From assembly GCF_018294505.1 (NCBI RefSeq), contig NC_057795.1, positions 517,469,915-517,533,914 on the forward strand: a DNA stretch of 64,000 nucleotides. Reading direction: 5' to 3'. Position numbers and translations under genes: made by a program. The notes under the pieces were generated by a model. It worked only from the letters and a program-made list of their open reading frames with translations, was not told where the DNA came from and searched no databases. Shown one piece after another: positions 11,680 through 22,193 of this stretch. Positions within the stretch are counted from its first letter, which is position 1. Each line of letters starts with the position of its first letter. The DNA comes from Triticum aestivum. Lineage: Eukaryota > Streptophyta > Magnoliopsida > Poales > Poaceae.

Positions 11680-11711
11680 GTCTCCCACTTGCACTAGAGT
11701 CAATAATCTAG

Positions 11712-13492
11712 TTACATTGTGATGAATCGAACACCCATAGAGTTCTGGTGTTGATCATGTTTTGCTCGCGAAAGAGGTTTAGTCAACGGATCTGCGACAT
11801 TCAAATCCGTATGTACTTTGCAAATATCTATGTCTCCATCTTGAACATTTTCACGGATGGAGTTGAAACGACGCTTGATGTGCCTGGTCTTCTTGTGAAA
11901 CCTGGGCTCCTTGGCAAGGGCAATAGCTCCAGTGTTGTCACAGAAGAGTTTGATCGGCCCCGACGCATTGGGTATGACTCCTAGGTCGGTGATGAACTCC
12001 TTCACCCAGATTGCTTCATGCGCTGCCTCCGAGGCTGCCATGTACTCCGCTTCACATGTAGATCCCGCCACGACGCTCTGCTTGCAGCTGCGCCAGCTTA
12101 CTGCTCCACCATTCAACATATACACGTATCCGGTTTGTGACTTAGAGTCATCCAGATCTGTGTTGAAGCTAGCGTTGACGTAACCCTTTACGACGAGCTC
12201 TTCGTCACCTCCATAAACGAGAAACATGTCCTTTGTCCTTTTCAGGTACTTCAGGATATTCTTGACCGCTGTCTAGTGTTCCTTGCCGGGATTACTTTGG
12301 TACCTTCCTACCAAACTTACGGCAAGGTTTACATCAGGTCTGGTACATAGCATGGCATACATAATAGATCCTATGGCTGAGGCATAGGGGATGACACTCA
12401 TCTCTTCTTTATCTTTTGCCGTGGTTGGGCATTGAGCCGAGCTCAATCTCACACCTTGCAATACAGGCAAGAACCCTTTCTTGGACTGATCCATTTTGAA
12501 CTTCTTCAAAATCTTATCAAGGTATGTGCTTTGTGAAAGACCTATGAGGCGTCTCGATCTATCCCTATAGATCTTGATGCCTAATATGTAAGCAGCTTCT
12601 CCAAGGTCCTTCATTGAAAAACACTTATTCAAGTAGGCCTTAATGCTGTCCAAGAATTCTATATCATTTACCATCAAAAGTATGTCATCTACATATAATA
12701 TGAGAAATGCTACAGAGCTCCCACTCACTTTCTTGTAAACGCAGGCTTCTCCATAAGTCGGCATAAACCCAAACGCTTTGATCATCTCATCAAAGCGAAT
12801 GTTCCAACTCCGAGATGCTTGCACCAGCCCATAAATGGATCGCTGGAGCTTGCATACTTTGCTAGCATTTTTAGGATCGACAAAACCTTCCGGCTGCATC
12901 ATATACAACTCTTCCTTAAGATAACCGTTAAGGAATGCCGTTTTGACGTTCATCTGCCATATCTCATAATCATAGTATGCGGCAATTGCTAACATGATTC
13001 GGACGGACTTAAGCTTCGCTACAGGAGAGAAAGTCTCATCGTAGTCAATCCCTTGAACTTGCCGATAACCCTTAGCGACAAGTCGAGCTTTATAGATGGT
13101 GACATTACCATCCGCGTCCGTCTTCTTCTTAAAGATCCATTTGTTTTCTATCGCTCGCCGATCATCGGGCAAGTCAGTCAAAGTCCATACTTTGTTTTCA
13201 TACATGGATTCTATCTCGGATTGCATGGCTTCTAGCCATTTGTTGGAATCAGGGCCCGCCATCGCTTCTTCATAGTTTGAAGGTTCACCGTTGTCTAACA
13301 ACATGATTTCCAGGACAGGGTTGCCATACCACTCTGGTGTGGAACGTGTCCTTGTGGACCTACGAAGTTTAGTAGCAACTTGATCTGAAGTACCTTAATC
13401 ATCATCATTAATTTCCTCTCCAGTTGGTGTAGGCACCACAGGAACATTTTCCTGAGCTGCACTACTTTCCGGTTCAAGAGGTAGTACTTCAT
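11712..13492 (-). pseudogene. Copia reverse transcriptase and RNase H, decayed
   Basis: On the minus strand the frame runs from about 13492 to 11712. RT (RVT_2 type) shows VKTAFLNGYL and the catalytic YVDD in LILYVDDILLMVND (about 12690). Copia RNase H follows: GYVNASFNTD (about 12180), then SWRSCKQS, STCEAEYMA and the LFCDNTGA segment. Two breaks are visible: a frame change near 13300 and an in-frame TAG at about 12273, probably a former TGG. The first catalytic aspartate of RNase H appears as N in GYVNAS. A stop at about 13397 separates this block from integrase. Confidence 0.92.
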
Positions 13493-13499
13493 CGAGTTC

Positions 13500-14522
13500 T
13501 ACTTTCCTCCCACTTACTCCTTTCGAGAGAAACTCTTTTTCCAGAAAGGATCCGTTCTTGGCAACAAAGATCTTGCCCTCGGATCTTAAGTGGAAGGTAT
13601 ACCCAATGGTTTCCTTAGGGTATCCTATGAAGACGCATTTTTCCGACTTGGGTTCGAGCTTTTCAGGTTGAAGTTTCTTGACATAAGCATCACATCCCCA
13701 AACTTTTAGAAACGACAGCTTAGGTTTCTTCCCAAACCATAATTCATACGGTGTCGTCTCAACGGATTTAGACGGTGCCCTATTTAAAGTGAATGTAGCT
13801 GTCTCTAGAGCGTATCCCTAGAATGATAGCGGTAAATCGGTAAGAGACATCATAGATCGCACCATATCCAATAGAGTGCGATTACGACGTTCGGACACAC
13901 CGTTACGTTGAGGTGTTCCAGGCGGCGTGAGTTGTGAAACGATTCCACATTTCCTTAAGTGTGTACCAAATTCGTGACTTAAGTATTCTCCTCCATGATC
14001 TGATCGTAGGAACTTTATCTTTCGGTCACGTTGATTCTCTACCTCATTCTGAAATTCCTTGAACTTTTCAAAGGTCTAAGACTTGTGTTTCATCAAGTAG
14101 ACATACCCATATCTACTCAAGTCATCAGTGAGAGTGAGAACATAACGATATCCTCCGCGAGCCTCAACGCTCATTGGACTGCACACATCGGTATGTATGA
14201 TTTCCAATAAGTTGGTTGCTCGCTCCATTATTCCGGAGAACGGAGTCTTGGTCATTTTACCCATGAGGCATGGTTCGCATGTGTCAAATGATTCATAATC
14301 GAGAGACTCTAAAAGTCCATTAGCATGGAGCTTCTTCATGCGCTTGACACCAATGTGACCAAGGCGGCAGTGCCACAAGTATGTGGGACTATCGTTATCA
14401 ACTTTATATCTTTTGGTATTCACACTACGAATATGTGTAACATTACGTTCGACATTCATTAAGAATAAACCATTGACCATTGGGGCATGACCATAAAACA
14501 TATCTCTCATATAATAGAACAA
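13500..14522 (-). pseudogene. Copia integrase with GAG-pre-integrase region, decayed
   Basis: The zinc-binding pre-integrase segment reads WHCRLGHIGVKRM through CEPCLMGK (about 14390-14255), a HHCC arrangement. The catalytic core begins with IHTDVCSPM (about 14190). It is interrupted by a stop at 14076, then continues to the second D region and a GVSERRNRTLLDM-like segment with E (about 13900-13860). A stop near 13820 replaces a conserved W. The C-terminal part with GCDAYVKKLQPEK-like sequence follows at about 13690. Frame continuity is lost at least twice. Confidence 0.88.
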
Positions 14523-15692
14523 CCATTATTCTCGGATTTAAATGAGTAGCCATCTCGCATTAAACGAGATCCAGATACAATGTTCATGCTCAAACTTGGC
14601 ACTAAATAACAATTATTGAGGTTTAAAACTAATACCGTAGGTAAATGTAGAGGTAGCGTGCCGACGGCGATCACATCGACCTTGGAACCATTCCCGACGC
14701 GCATCGTCACCTCGTCCTTCGCCAGTCTCCGCTTATTCCGCAGCTCTTGTTGTGAGTTACAAATATGAGCAACGGCACCGGTTTCAAATACCCAGGAGTT
14801 ACTACGAGTACTGGTAAGGTACAAATCAATTACATGTATATCAAATATACCTTTAGTGTTGCCGGCCTTCTTGTCCACTAAGTATTTGGGGTAGTTCCGC
14901 TTCCAGTGACCCTTCCCTTTGCAATAAAAGCACCCAGTCTCAGGCTTGGGTCCATTCTTTGACTTCTTCCCGGCAACTGGCTTACCGGGCGCGGGAACAT
15001 CTTTGCCGTCCTTCTTGAAGTTCTTATTACCCTTGCCCTTCTTGAACTTAGTGGTCTTATTGACCATCAACACTTGATGTTCTTTCTTGATTTCAACCTC
15101 TGCTGACTTCAGCATTGAGAATACTTCAGGAATGGTCTTCACCATCCCTTGCATATTGTAGTTCAACACAAAGCTCTTGTAGCTCAGTGGGAGCGACTGA
15201 AGGATTCTGTCAATGACCGCCTCGTTCGGGAGGTTGATCTCCAGCTGGGACAGGCGGTTGTGCAACCCAGACATTTTGAGTATGTGCTCACTGACAGAAC
15301 TATTTTCCTCCATCTTAAAACTATAGAACTTGTCGGAGACTTCATATCTCTCGACCCGGGCATGAGCTTGAAAAACCATTTTCAGCTCCTCGAACATCTC
15401 ATATGCTCCGTGTCGCTCAAAACGTTTTTTGGAGCCCCGGTTCTAAGCTGTAAAGCATGCCGCACTGAACGAGGGAGTAATCATCAGCACGTGACTGCCA
15501 AGCGTTCATAACGTCTTGGTTCTCTGGGATGGGTGCTTCACCTAGCGGTGCTTCTAGGACATAGTCTTTCTTGGATGCTATGAGGATGATCCTCAGGTTC
15601 CGGACCCAGTCCGAATAGTTGCTGCCATCATCTTTCAGCTTGGTTTTCTCTAGGAACGCGTTGAAGTTCATGTTGACATGAGCGTTGGCCAT
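14507..15692 (-). pseudogene. gag: Copia gag and protease, decayed
   Basis: Gag starts at the ATG at 15692 (MANAHVNMNFNAFLEK). A single extra A in a homopolymer at about 15424 shifts the frame after LYSLEPGLQK; the other frame continues from 15397 to 14507. The zinc knuckle at about 14940 reads CFYCKGKGHWKRNY, with tyrosine replacing the last cysteine of CX2CX4HX4C. The protease active site at about 14790 reads WVFETGAVAH, where the family has D-T/S-G. Both changes should abolish function. These are inferences from family patterns, not tested. Confidence 0.9.
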
Positions 15693-17011
15693 TTGATCTA
15701 CAAGACATATTTTGCAAAGGTTTTAGACTAAGTTCATGATAATTAAGTTCATCTAATCAAATTATTTAATGAACTCCCACTCAGATTGACATCCCTCTAG
15801 TCATCTAAGTGTTACACGATCCAAGTCGACTAGGCCGTGTCCGATCATCACGTGAGACGGACTAGTCATCATCGGTGAACATCTCCATGTTGATCGTATC
15901 TTCTATACGACTCATGTTCGACCTTTCGGTCTCTTGTGTTCCGAGGCCATGTCTGTACATGCTAGGCTCGTCAAGTTAACCCTAAGTGTTTCTGCATGTG
16001 TAAAACTGTCTTACACCCGTTGTATGTGAACGTAAGGATCTATCACACCCGATCATCACGTGGTGCTTCGAAACGACGAACTTTAGCAACGACGCACAAT
16101 TAGGGGGAACACTTTCTTGAAATTGTTATAAGGGATCATCTTATTTACTACCGTCGTTCTAAGTAAACAAGATGCATAAACATAATAAACATCACATGCA
16201 ATTATATAAAGTAGTGACATGATATGGCCAATATCATATAGCTCCTTCGATCTCCATCTTCGGGACTCCATGATCATCTTCGTCACCGGCATGACACCAT
16301 GATCTCCATCATCATGATCTCCATCATCATGATCTCCATCATCGTGTCTTCATGAAGTTGTCACGCCAACGACTACTTCTACTTCTATGGCTAACGTGTT
16401 TAGCAATAAAGTAAAGTAATTTACATGGCGTTCTTCAATGACACGCAGGTCATACAAAAAATAAAGACAACTCCTATGGCTCCTGCCGGTTGTCATACTC
16501 ATCGACATGCAAGTCGTGATTCCTATTACAAGAACATGATCTCATACATCACAATATATCATTCATCATTCATCACAACTTCTAGCCATATCACATCACA
16601 TGACAATTGCTGCAAAAACAAGTTAGACGTCTTCTAATTGTTGTTGCGTCTTTTACGTGGCTGCAATTGGGTTCTAGCAAGAATGTTTTCTTACCTACGA
16701 ATAACCACAACGTGATTTTGTCAACTTCTATTTACCCTTCATAAGGACCCTTTTCATCTAATCCGCTCCAACTAAAGTAGGAGAGACAGACACCCGCTAG
16801 CCACCTTATGCAACCAGTGCATGTCAGTCGGTGGAACCTGTCTCACGTAAGCGTACGTGTAAGGTCGGTCCGGGCCGCTTCATCCCACAATACCGCTGAA
16901 GCAAGAAAAGACTAGTAGCGGCAAGCAAGTTGACAAGATCTACGCCCACAACAAAATTGTGCTCTACTCGTGCAATAGAGAACTACGCATAGACCTAGCT
17001 CATGATGCCAC
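15693..17011 (-). other. Copia untranslated leader
   Basis: This 1.3 kb lies between the 5' LTR (right side) and the gag start on the minus strand. It contains three copies of a 15 bp CATGATCTCCATCAT unit at about 16298-16342 and the primer site at 16994-17011. Long leaders are typical of the BARE/Angela group. No open frame of note is present. Confidence 0.8.
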
Positions 17012-18744
17012 TGTTGGGGAACGTTGCAGAAAATTAAAATTTTTCTTACGGTTTCACCAAGATCCATCTATGAGTTCATCTAAGCAATGAGTCATGGGAG
17101 AGAGATTGCATCTACATACCACTTGTAGATCGCGTGCGGAAGCGTTCAAGGGAACGGTGATGATGGAGTCGTACTCGCCGTGATTCAAATCACCGATGAC
17201 CAAGTGCTGAACGGACAGCACCTCCGCGTTCAACACACATACGGTACGGACGACGTCTCCTCCTTCTTGATCCAGCAAGGGGGAAGGAGAGGTTGAGGAA
17301 GAAGGCTCCAGCAGCAGCACGACGGCGTGATGATGGTGGAGAGGTAGTACTCCGACAGGGCTTCGCCAAGCGCTCAACCGAGGAGGAGAGGTGTTGGGGA
17401 GGGGAGGGGCTGCGCCTTGGATCATGTGTTCAGCCCTCCCCTCGCCCCTCTATTTATAGGGGAAGGGGGAAGGGGGTTGGCCCCCTCTAGATGAGATCTA
17501 GAGGGGGGGCGGCGGCTAGGGAGGGGGGCTTGCCCCCCAAGCAAGGGGGTGTGCCCCCACTAGGGTTCCCCCCCCCAACCCTAGGCGCATGGGCCCAAGG
17601 GGGGGGGGCGCCCAGCCCTCCAGGGGCTGGTTCCCTGCCCCATGCGGCCCATGAGGCCCTCCGAGAGGGGTGGCCCCTCCCGGTGGACCCCCGGAACCCT
17701 TCCGGTGGCCCCGGTACAATACCGATATGCCCCCGAAACTTTCTGGTGTCCGCATGACAACTTCTCATATATAAATCTTTACCTCCGGACCCTTCCGGAA
17801 CTCCTCGTGATGTCCGGGATCTCATCCGGGACTCCGAACAACATTCGGTAATCACATACAAGTCTTCCTTATAACCCTAGCGTCACCGAACCTTAAGTGT
17901 GTAGACCCTACGGGTTCGGGAGACATGCAGACATGACCGAGATGGCTCTCCGGTCAATAACCAACAGCGGGATCTGGATACCCATGTTGGCTCCCACATA
18001 CTCCTCGATGATCTCATTGGATGAACCACGATGTCGAGGATTCAAACAACCCCGTATACTATTCCCTTTGTCAGACGGTATGTTACTTGCCCGAGATTCG
18101 ATCGTCGGTATCCCAATACCTCGTTCAATCTCGTTATCGGCAAGTCACTTTACTCGTACCGTAATGCATGATCCCATGACCAGACAATTGGTCACTTTGA
18201 GCTTATTATGATGATGCACTACCGAGTGGGCCCAGTGATACCTCTCCGTAATACGGAGTGACAAATCCCAGTCTCGATCCATGTCAACCCAACAGACACT
18301 TTCGGAGATACCTATAGTGCACCTTTATAGTCACCCAGTTACGTTGTGACGTTTGGTACACCCAAAGCAGTCCTACGGTATCCGGGAGTTACACGATCTC
18401 ATGGTCTAAGGAAGAGATACTTGACATTGGAAAAGCTCTAGCAAAACGAACTACACGATCTTGTGCTATGCTTAGGATTGGGTCTTGTCCATCACATCAT
18501 TCTCCTAATGATGTGATCCCATTGTCAACGACATCTAATGTCCATAGTCAGGAAACCATGACTATCTGTTGACCAACGAGCTAGTCAACTAGAGGCTTAC
18601 TAGGGACGTATTTGGTCTAAGTATTCACACGTGTATTATGATTTTCGGATAATACAATTATAGCATGAATAAAAGACAATTATCATGAACAAGGAAATAT
18701 AATAATAATCCTTTTATTATTGCCTCTAGGGCATATTTCCAACA
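17012..18744 (-). repeat. Copia 5' LTR (right), full length
   Basis: This 1733 bp LTR ends with TGTTGG/CCAACA-type termini next to the TSD. It holds a TATA box complement (TATTTATA at 17451-17458) suitable for minus-strand transcription into the element. It keeps the 188 bp segment missing from the left LTR. Confidence 0.94.
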
Positions 18745-18749
18745 GTGCC

Positions 18750-18871
18750 AACCGAGCACGTCGTCTAAGCTGGGTCACAAGTACAACGTCCGCTCCATCC
18801 TGATCCGCAAGGACGATGAGGTACCAATCGAGCACATCGTCAGAGCCATGTCACAAGTACAACGTCTATTC
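18750..18871. repeat. 76 bp tandem repeat, part after the Copia insertion
   Basis: The interrupted unit finishes at 18767. Further units start at 18768 and 18844, again 76 bp apart. The last is degenerate after about 28 bp. Continuity of the period through the Copia element confirms its exact boundaries. Confidence 0.92.
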
Positions 18872-19080
18872 CAAGTGAGAAATCAAGCTCCACTTGGAGT
18901 TAAAAGATCTAAAAGTGGCGAAGACAAAGCGACCATATTCTAGGGAAAACCAAGTTCAGTTAAACCTAGCAAAGTTTAGAACCACGAGCAGAAGTACTCA
19001 GGCATCAGGCCTGAAAGAGTTTAATGGTTACAAAATCACTCGGCATTCCGAGGCAAATAAAGGTGAGGCATTAAGTTTGT

Positions 19081-20858
19081 TCACTCGGCAGGAGGAGGGC
19101 TTGCTGGCTCGACGAAGCTGTCAAGGTCGATGCCGTCTGCAATACGAGTGGGAGCATCGACGAAGATCTCCATGAAGGACTAGAATTGGAGCTTCTTGGT
19201 GTTGGCAACCTTGAGATCCGCCAGCTTATCTTCTTTAACCTCCTTGCAATGGACTCGTACCAAGGACAGAGCCACATCAGCGCCATAGCGAGCAGACGAC
19301 TTCTTCCACTCTTGCACTCGACCAGGGATTTCTTTGAGTCGAGTCATCAGAGACTCGAGATCATTCTAGAACTCCACTCGGGGCTAGAGCTCCATGTCGA
19401 TCCGCGACACCGCCACTTTCAGACGAGCAAGATAATCCATAGCACTGGCAAGACAAGACTCCAATCGCATCACATTCATTGCGACTTCATCCTTGACGGG
19501 AGAGTTTATGGGGTCTAGGTCCGTCTCGATTCGCCCAGTTTTTGCCTTGAAGTCTTGATAGAATTCTACACACCCACAAAAATGGTGAGTCAGTAGTTAT
19601 ATGATGACTCGACAGTTGCAAATCAGTCGGACAAGAGAAAGTACCTTCAAGCTTCAGGAGCATCTTATCGACGAGCCCTCCCAGATAAGCCTCCAGTTCA
19701 CCCCTCTTTCGAGTGAGATCTCCAACCTCGTCAGATAGGGCCTCCTTGTCCTTCTTCAGCTACGCAACTTCTTTGTTGGCTTCGTTAACAGCAGTCTTCA
19801 ACTGGGCGTTTTCCTCTCCAACTTGCTGACTGAAGCCATCTTCTTGTCGTCAAGTTTTGTTTTCTCTTGGGCCTCCCTCTGCGCTGCAGCAAGGTCAAGG
19901 TCCTTCTGCTCTAGAGCCTGCTTCATTTTGACTAAATAAATAACATTCTTCAGACGAGCTTGGAGCTGATGGTTTTCACTACGCACATCTGTTCAAGTGG
20001 AGTCACTCAATTCAAAAGACTAAAAGGGAAAAACTATAAGGTGGACAGTCGACGAGTTATTACCTCCCATAGCAGCTGCATCATCCTTGGCCTTCTGAAG
20101 ATTCTTCTTGGTCAGCTCCAGATCGAGGTTGAGACTAATCTTCTTCTTCTCCAACTCAGCAAATTGGGCCCCGAGCTGACAAGATTTCTGCAGTCAACAA
20201 ATAAGGCACGACAGTCGACAGAAACAAAAGTCAATCACAACAAAACTGCAGCAAGAAGTGTTCTAAGACTACTGCCGAACCAAACATTCAACAGTAGTCT
20301 CTGGGACTACACCCAATAGGTGCACTTGGCGTGCCCCACTGGTCCGATTTACCACTCGGCATGTTCTGCCCAGCACGAGTATAAAAAAGAGAAAGAGATT
20401 CTCAGACCCCAGCCGACTACCGACAGTAGAACGCGGTCTCGGGGATACACCCAATGGGTGCACTTAGCGTGCCCCCACTGGCCTGGATCCCACTCGGCAC
20501 AATCTGTTCCGCCAAGTGAAAGAACTGTAAAGAGACATTTGATAGCCGAATCAAACATTCGACAGCGGTCTCAGGGACTACACCCAGTGGGTGTACTCTG
20601 CGTGCCCCCACTGGTTCAAAGATACACTCGACTCGACCTAGTCGACTCAAGTGGAAGAACTATTCAACAAAAGTTAAAACACCCAGTGGGTGAATGGATA
20701 TAAAGTGCAGACTCATGATAGATGCACATAAAAGATTCCAAAACGCTCATCCACGGACATCTTACGGATAATAAAGCAACAATTTCTGTTCAGTCGGAAA
20801 TCAACTCACCTTGACATTGATCTGCAGAGCAGAGCTGGCATCGTAGGCAGCCTTGTGA
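19081..20858 (-). pseudogene. Antisense gene of the Gypsy element, 3' half (coiled coil)
   Basis: This is the downstream half of the gene that starts at 61397, severed by the CACTA element. On the minus strand it reads HKAAYDASSALQ next to the CACTA end, then a lysine/glutamate-rich coiled coil (RSENHQLQARLKNVIYLVK, KMKQALEQKDLDLAAAQREA) at about 19985-19820. It ends DSFVEPASPPPAE with a stop at 19081-19083. Three introns with GT-AG borders are apparent: 20188-20809, 19989-20063 and 19566-19644. A one-base frame change near 19825 and an in-frame stop near 19760 break it. Antisense extra ORFs are known in Tat-lineage elements; their role is unclear. Confidence 0.8.
20280..20645. repeat. Three ~135 bp repeats in an intron of the antisense gene
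   Basis: Blocks containing ACACCCAATGGGTGCACTT and GCGTGCCCCCACTGG recur near 20300, 20440 and 20575. They fall wholly inside the proposed 622 bp intron (20188-20809), which explains why this intron is longer than its 75-90 bp neighbours. Confidence 0.75.
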
Positions 20859-21059
20859 CACTACAAAAAAAGACACATCCATGACATTTTGGGCCGAACG
20901 AATTTTTTTTCTGTCATACATATGACACTTCTATAACTCCGCCTATGTTGTCTCAACATAGCCGGTCCCAAGCCCGGGTAAAGGAGGAGGGTTGTGATAG
21001 GCTTGGCGAGCCAACGTAAAAACTCAGCCACTCTTATGGAGATGAAACCCAAAAGATTT

Positions 21060-21278
21060 TCGTTGGGGCGTAACCCTCTCAGCGACGCGCCACATCGGAA
21101 CCCGGGTGTGGTGGAAAATGGGCAAGGGCCGGGCCGTCACCCCCCAAGTGGCGCGCCGTATCTTGATCCGGATACGGTGGCAAGTGAGCGAGGATCGGGT
21201 CGTCGCATCCTTAGTGGCGCGCTACATCGGCGCCCGGATGTAGTGGAAAATGAGCAAGGGTCTTCGCATTTGACTTGA
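21060..21278 (+). repeat. Three ~66-72 bp repeats at the start of the LINE coding region
   Basis: The open frame upstream of the endonuclease holds three imperfect units containing DAPHRNPGVVENGQG, GAPYLDPDTVASERGSG and GALHRRPDVVENEQGSS. A stop (TGA at 21276-21278) separates them from the endonuclease in the same frame. They may be a translated 5' extension or leader repeats. Confidence 0.75.
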
Positions 21279-21281
21279 CGA

Positions 21282-22193
21282 GTGCGAAGGGTAAGGAAGC
21301 TAGCCGAGCCTAGGAGGATTCGCTTAGGTAGCTGGAACGTAGGGTCTCTGACAGGGAAGCTTCGGGAGCTAGTTGATGCAGCAGTGAGGAGAGGTGTTGA
21401 TATCCTTTGCGTCCAAGAAACCAAATGGAGAGGACAGAAGGCGAAGGAGGTGGAGGATATCGGCTTCAAGCTGTGGTACACGGGGACGGCTGCAAACAGA
21501 AATGGCGTAGGCATCTTGATCAACAAGAGCCTCAAGTATGGAGTGGTAGACGTCAGGAGACGTGGGGACCGGATTATCCTGGTCAAGCTGGTAGCTGAGG
21601 ACTTGGTTCTCAATGTTATCAGCGCATATGCCCCGCAAGTAGGCCACAATGAGAACACCAAGAGGGAGTTTTGGGAAGGCTTGGAAGACATGGTTAGGAG
21701 TGTACCGATTGGTGAGAAGCTCTTCATAGGAGGAGACCTCAATGGCCACGTGGGTACATCTAACACAGGTTTTGAAGGGGCGCATGGGGGCTTTGGCTAT
21801 GGCATCAGGAATCAAGAAGGAGAAGATGTCTTAAGCTTTGCTCTAGCCTACAACATGATTGTAGCTAACACCCTCTTTAGAAAGAGAGAATCACATCTGG
21901 TGACTTTTAGTAGTGGCCAACACTCTAGCCAGATTGATTTCATTCTCTCGAGAAGAGAAGATAGGCGTGCGTGCCTAGACTGCAAGGTGATACCTGGGGA
22001 GAGTGTTGTACCCCAGCATAAGCTGGTGGTTGCTGACTTCCGCTTTCGGATTCGTGTCCAGCGGGATAAGCGTGCCAAGGTCGCTAGAACGAAGTGGTGG
22101 AAGCTCAAGGGGGAGGTAGCTCAGGTGTTCAAGGAGAGGGTATTTAAGAGGGCCGTTGGGAGGAAGGAGGGGATGCGGACAATGTGTGGATGA
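21282..22193 (+). CDS. LINE endonuclease domain (APE type)
   Basis: This domain would nick the genomic target to prime reverse transcription. Visible motifs in order are LGSWNVGSLTGKL, CVQETKW (catalytic E), NRNGVGILI, SAYAPQ, GGDLNGHVG (D and N), and SQIDFIL before the QHKLVVADF segment with the late histidine. The frame is open from a stop at 21278 to 22193. No ATG lies at 21282, so the real start is upstream or inside. A net one-base shift at about 22150-22170 puts the RT in another frame; otherwise the proteins are colinear. Confidence 0.9.
   Translation: MRRVRKLAEPRRIRLGSWNVGSLTGKLRELVDAAVRRGVDILCVQETKWRGQKAKEVEDIGFKLWYTGTAANRNGVGILINKSLKYGVVDVRRRGDRIILVKLVAEDLVLNVISAYAPQVGHNENTKREFWEGLEDMVRSVPIGEKLFIGGDLNGHVGTSNTGFEGAHGGFGYGIRNQEGEDVLSFALAYNMIVANTLFRKRESHLVTFSSGQHSSQIDFILSRREDRRACLDCKVIPGESVVPQHKLVVADFRFRIRVQRDKRAKVARTKWWKLKGEVAQVFKERVFKRAVGRKEGMRTMCG

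Larger units (their letters stand above)
10135..18744 (-). mobile_element. BARE/WIS/Angela-type Copia retrotransposon, nested in the Gypsy
   Basis: Two LTRs beginning TGTTGGGGAACG on the plus strand (10135-11679 and 17012-18744) flank a minus-strand gag-pol. An exact TSD, GTGCC, lies at 10130-10134 and 18745-18749. Read on the coding strand, the LTR starts TGTTGGAAATATGCCC and is preceded by the tract AAGTGGGAGAC, as in the BARE-1/WIS/Angela group. A primer site resembling the tRNA-Met complement (TGGCATCATGAGC) lies next to the right-hand LTR. Frameshifts, stops and active-site changes indicate a dead copy. LTR divergence is low (about 2 percent by eye, apart from one deletion), so it is younger than its Gypsy host. 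Confidence 0.95.
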
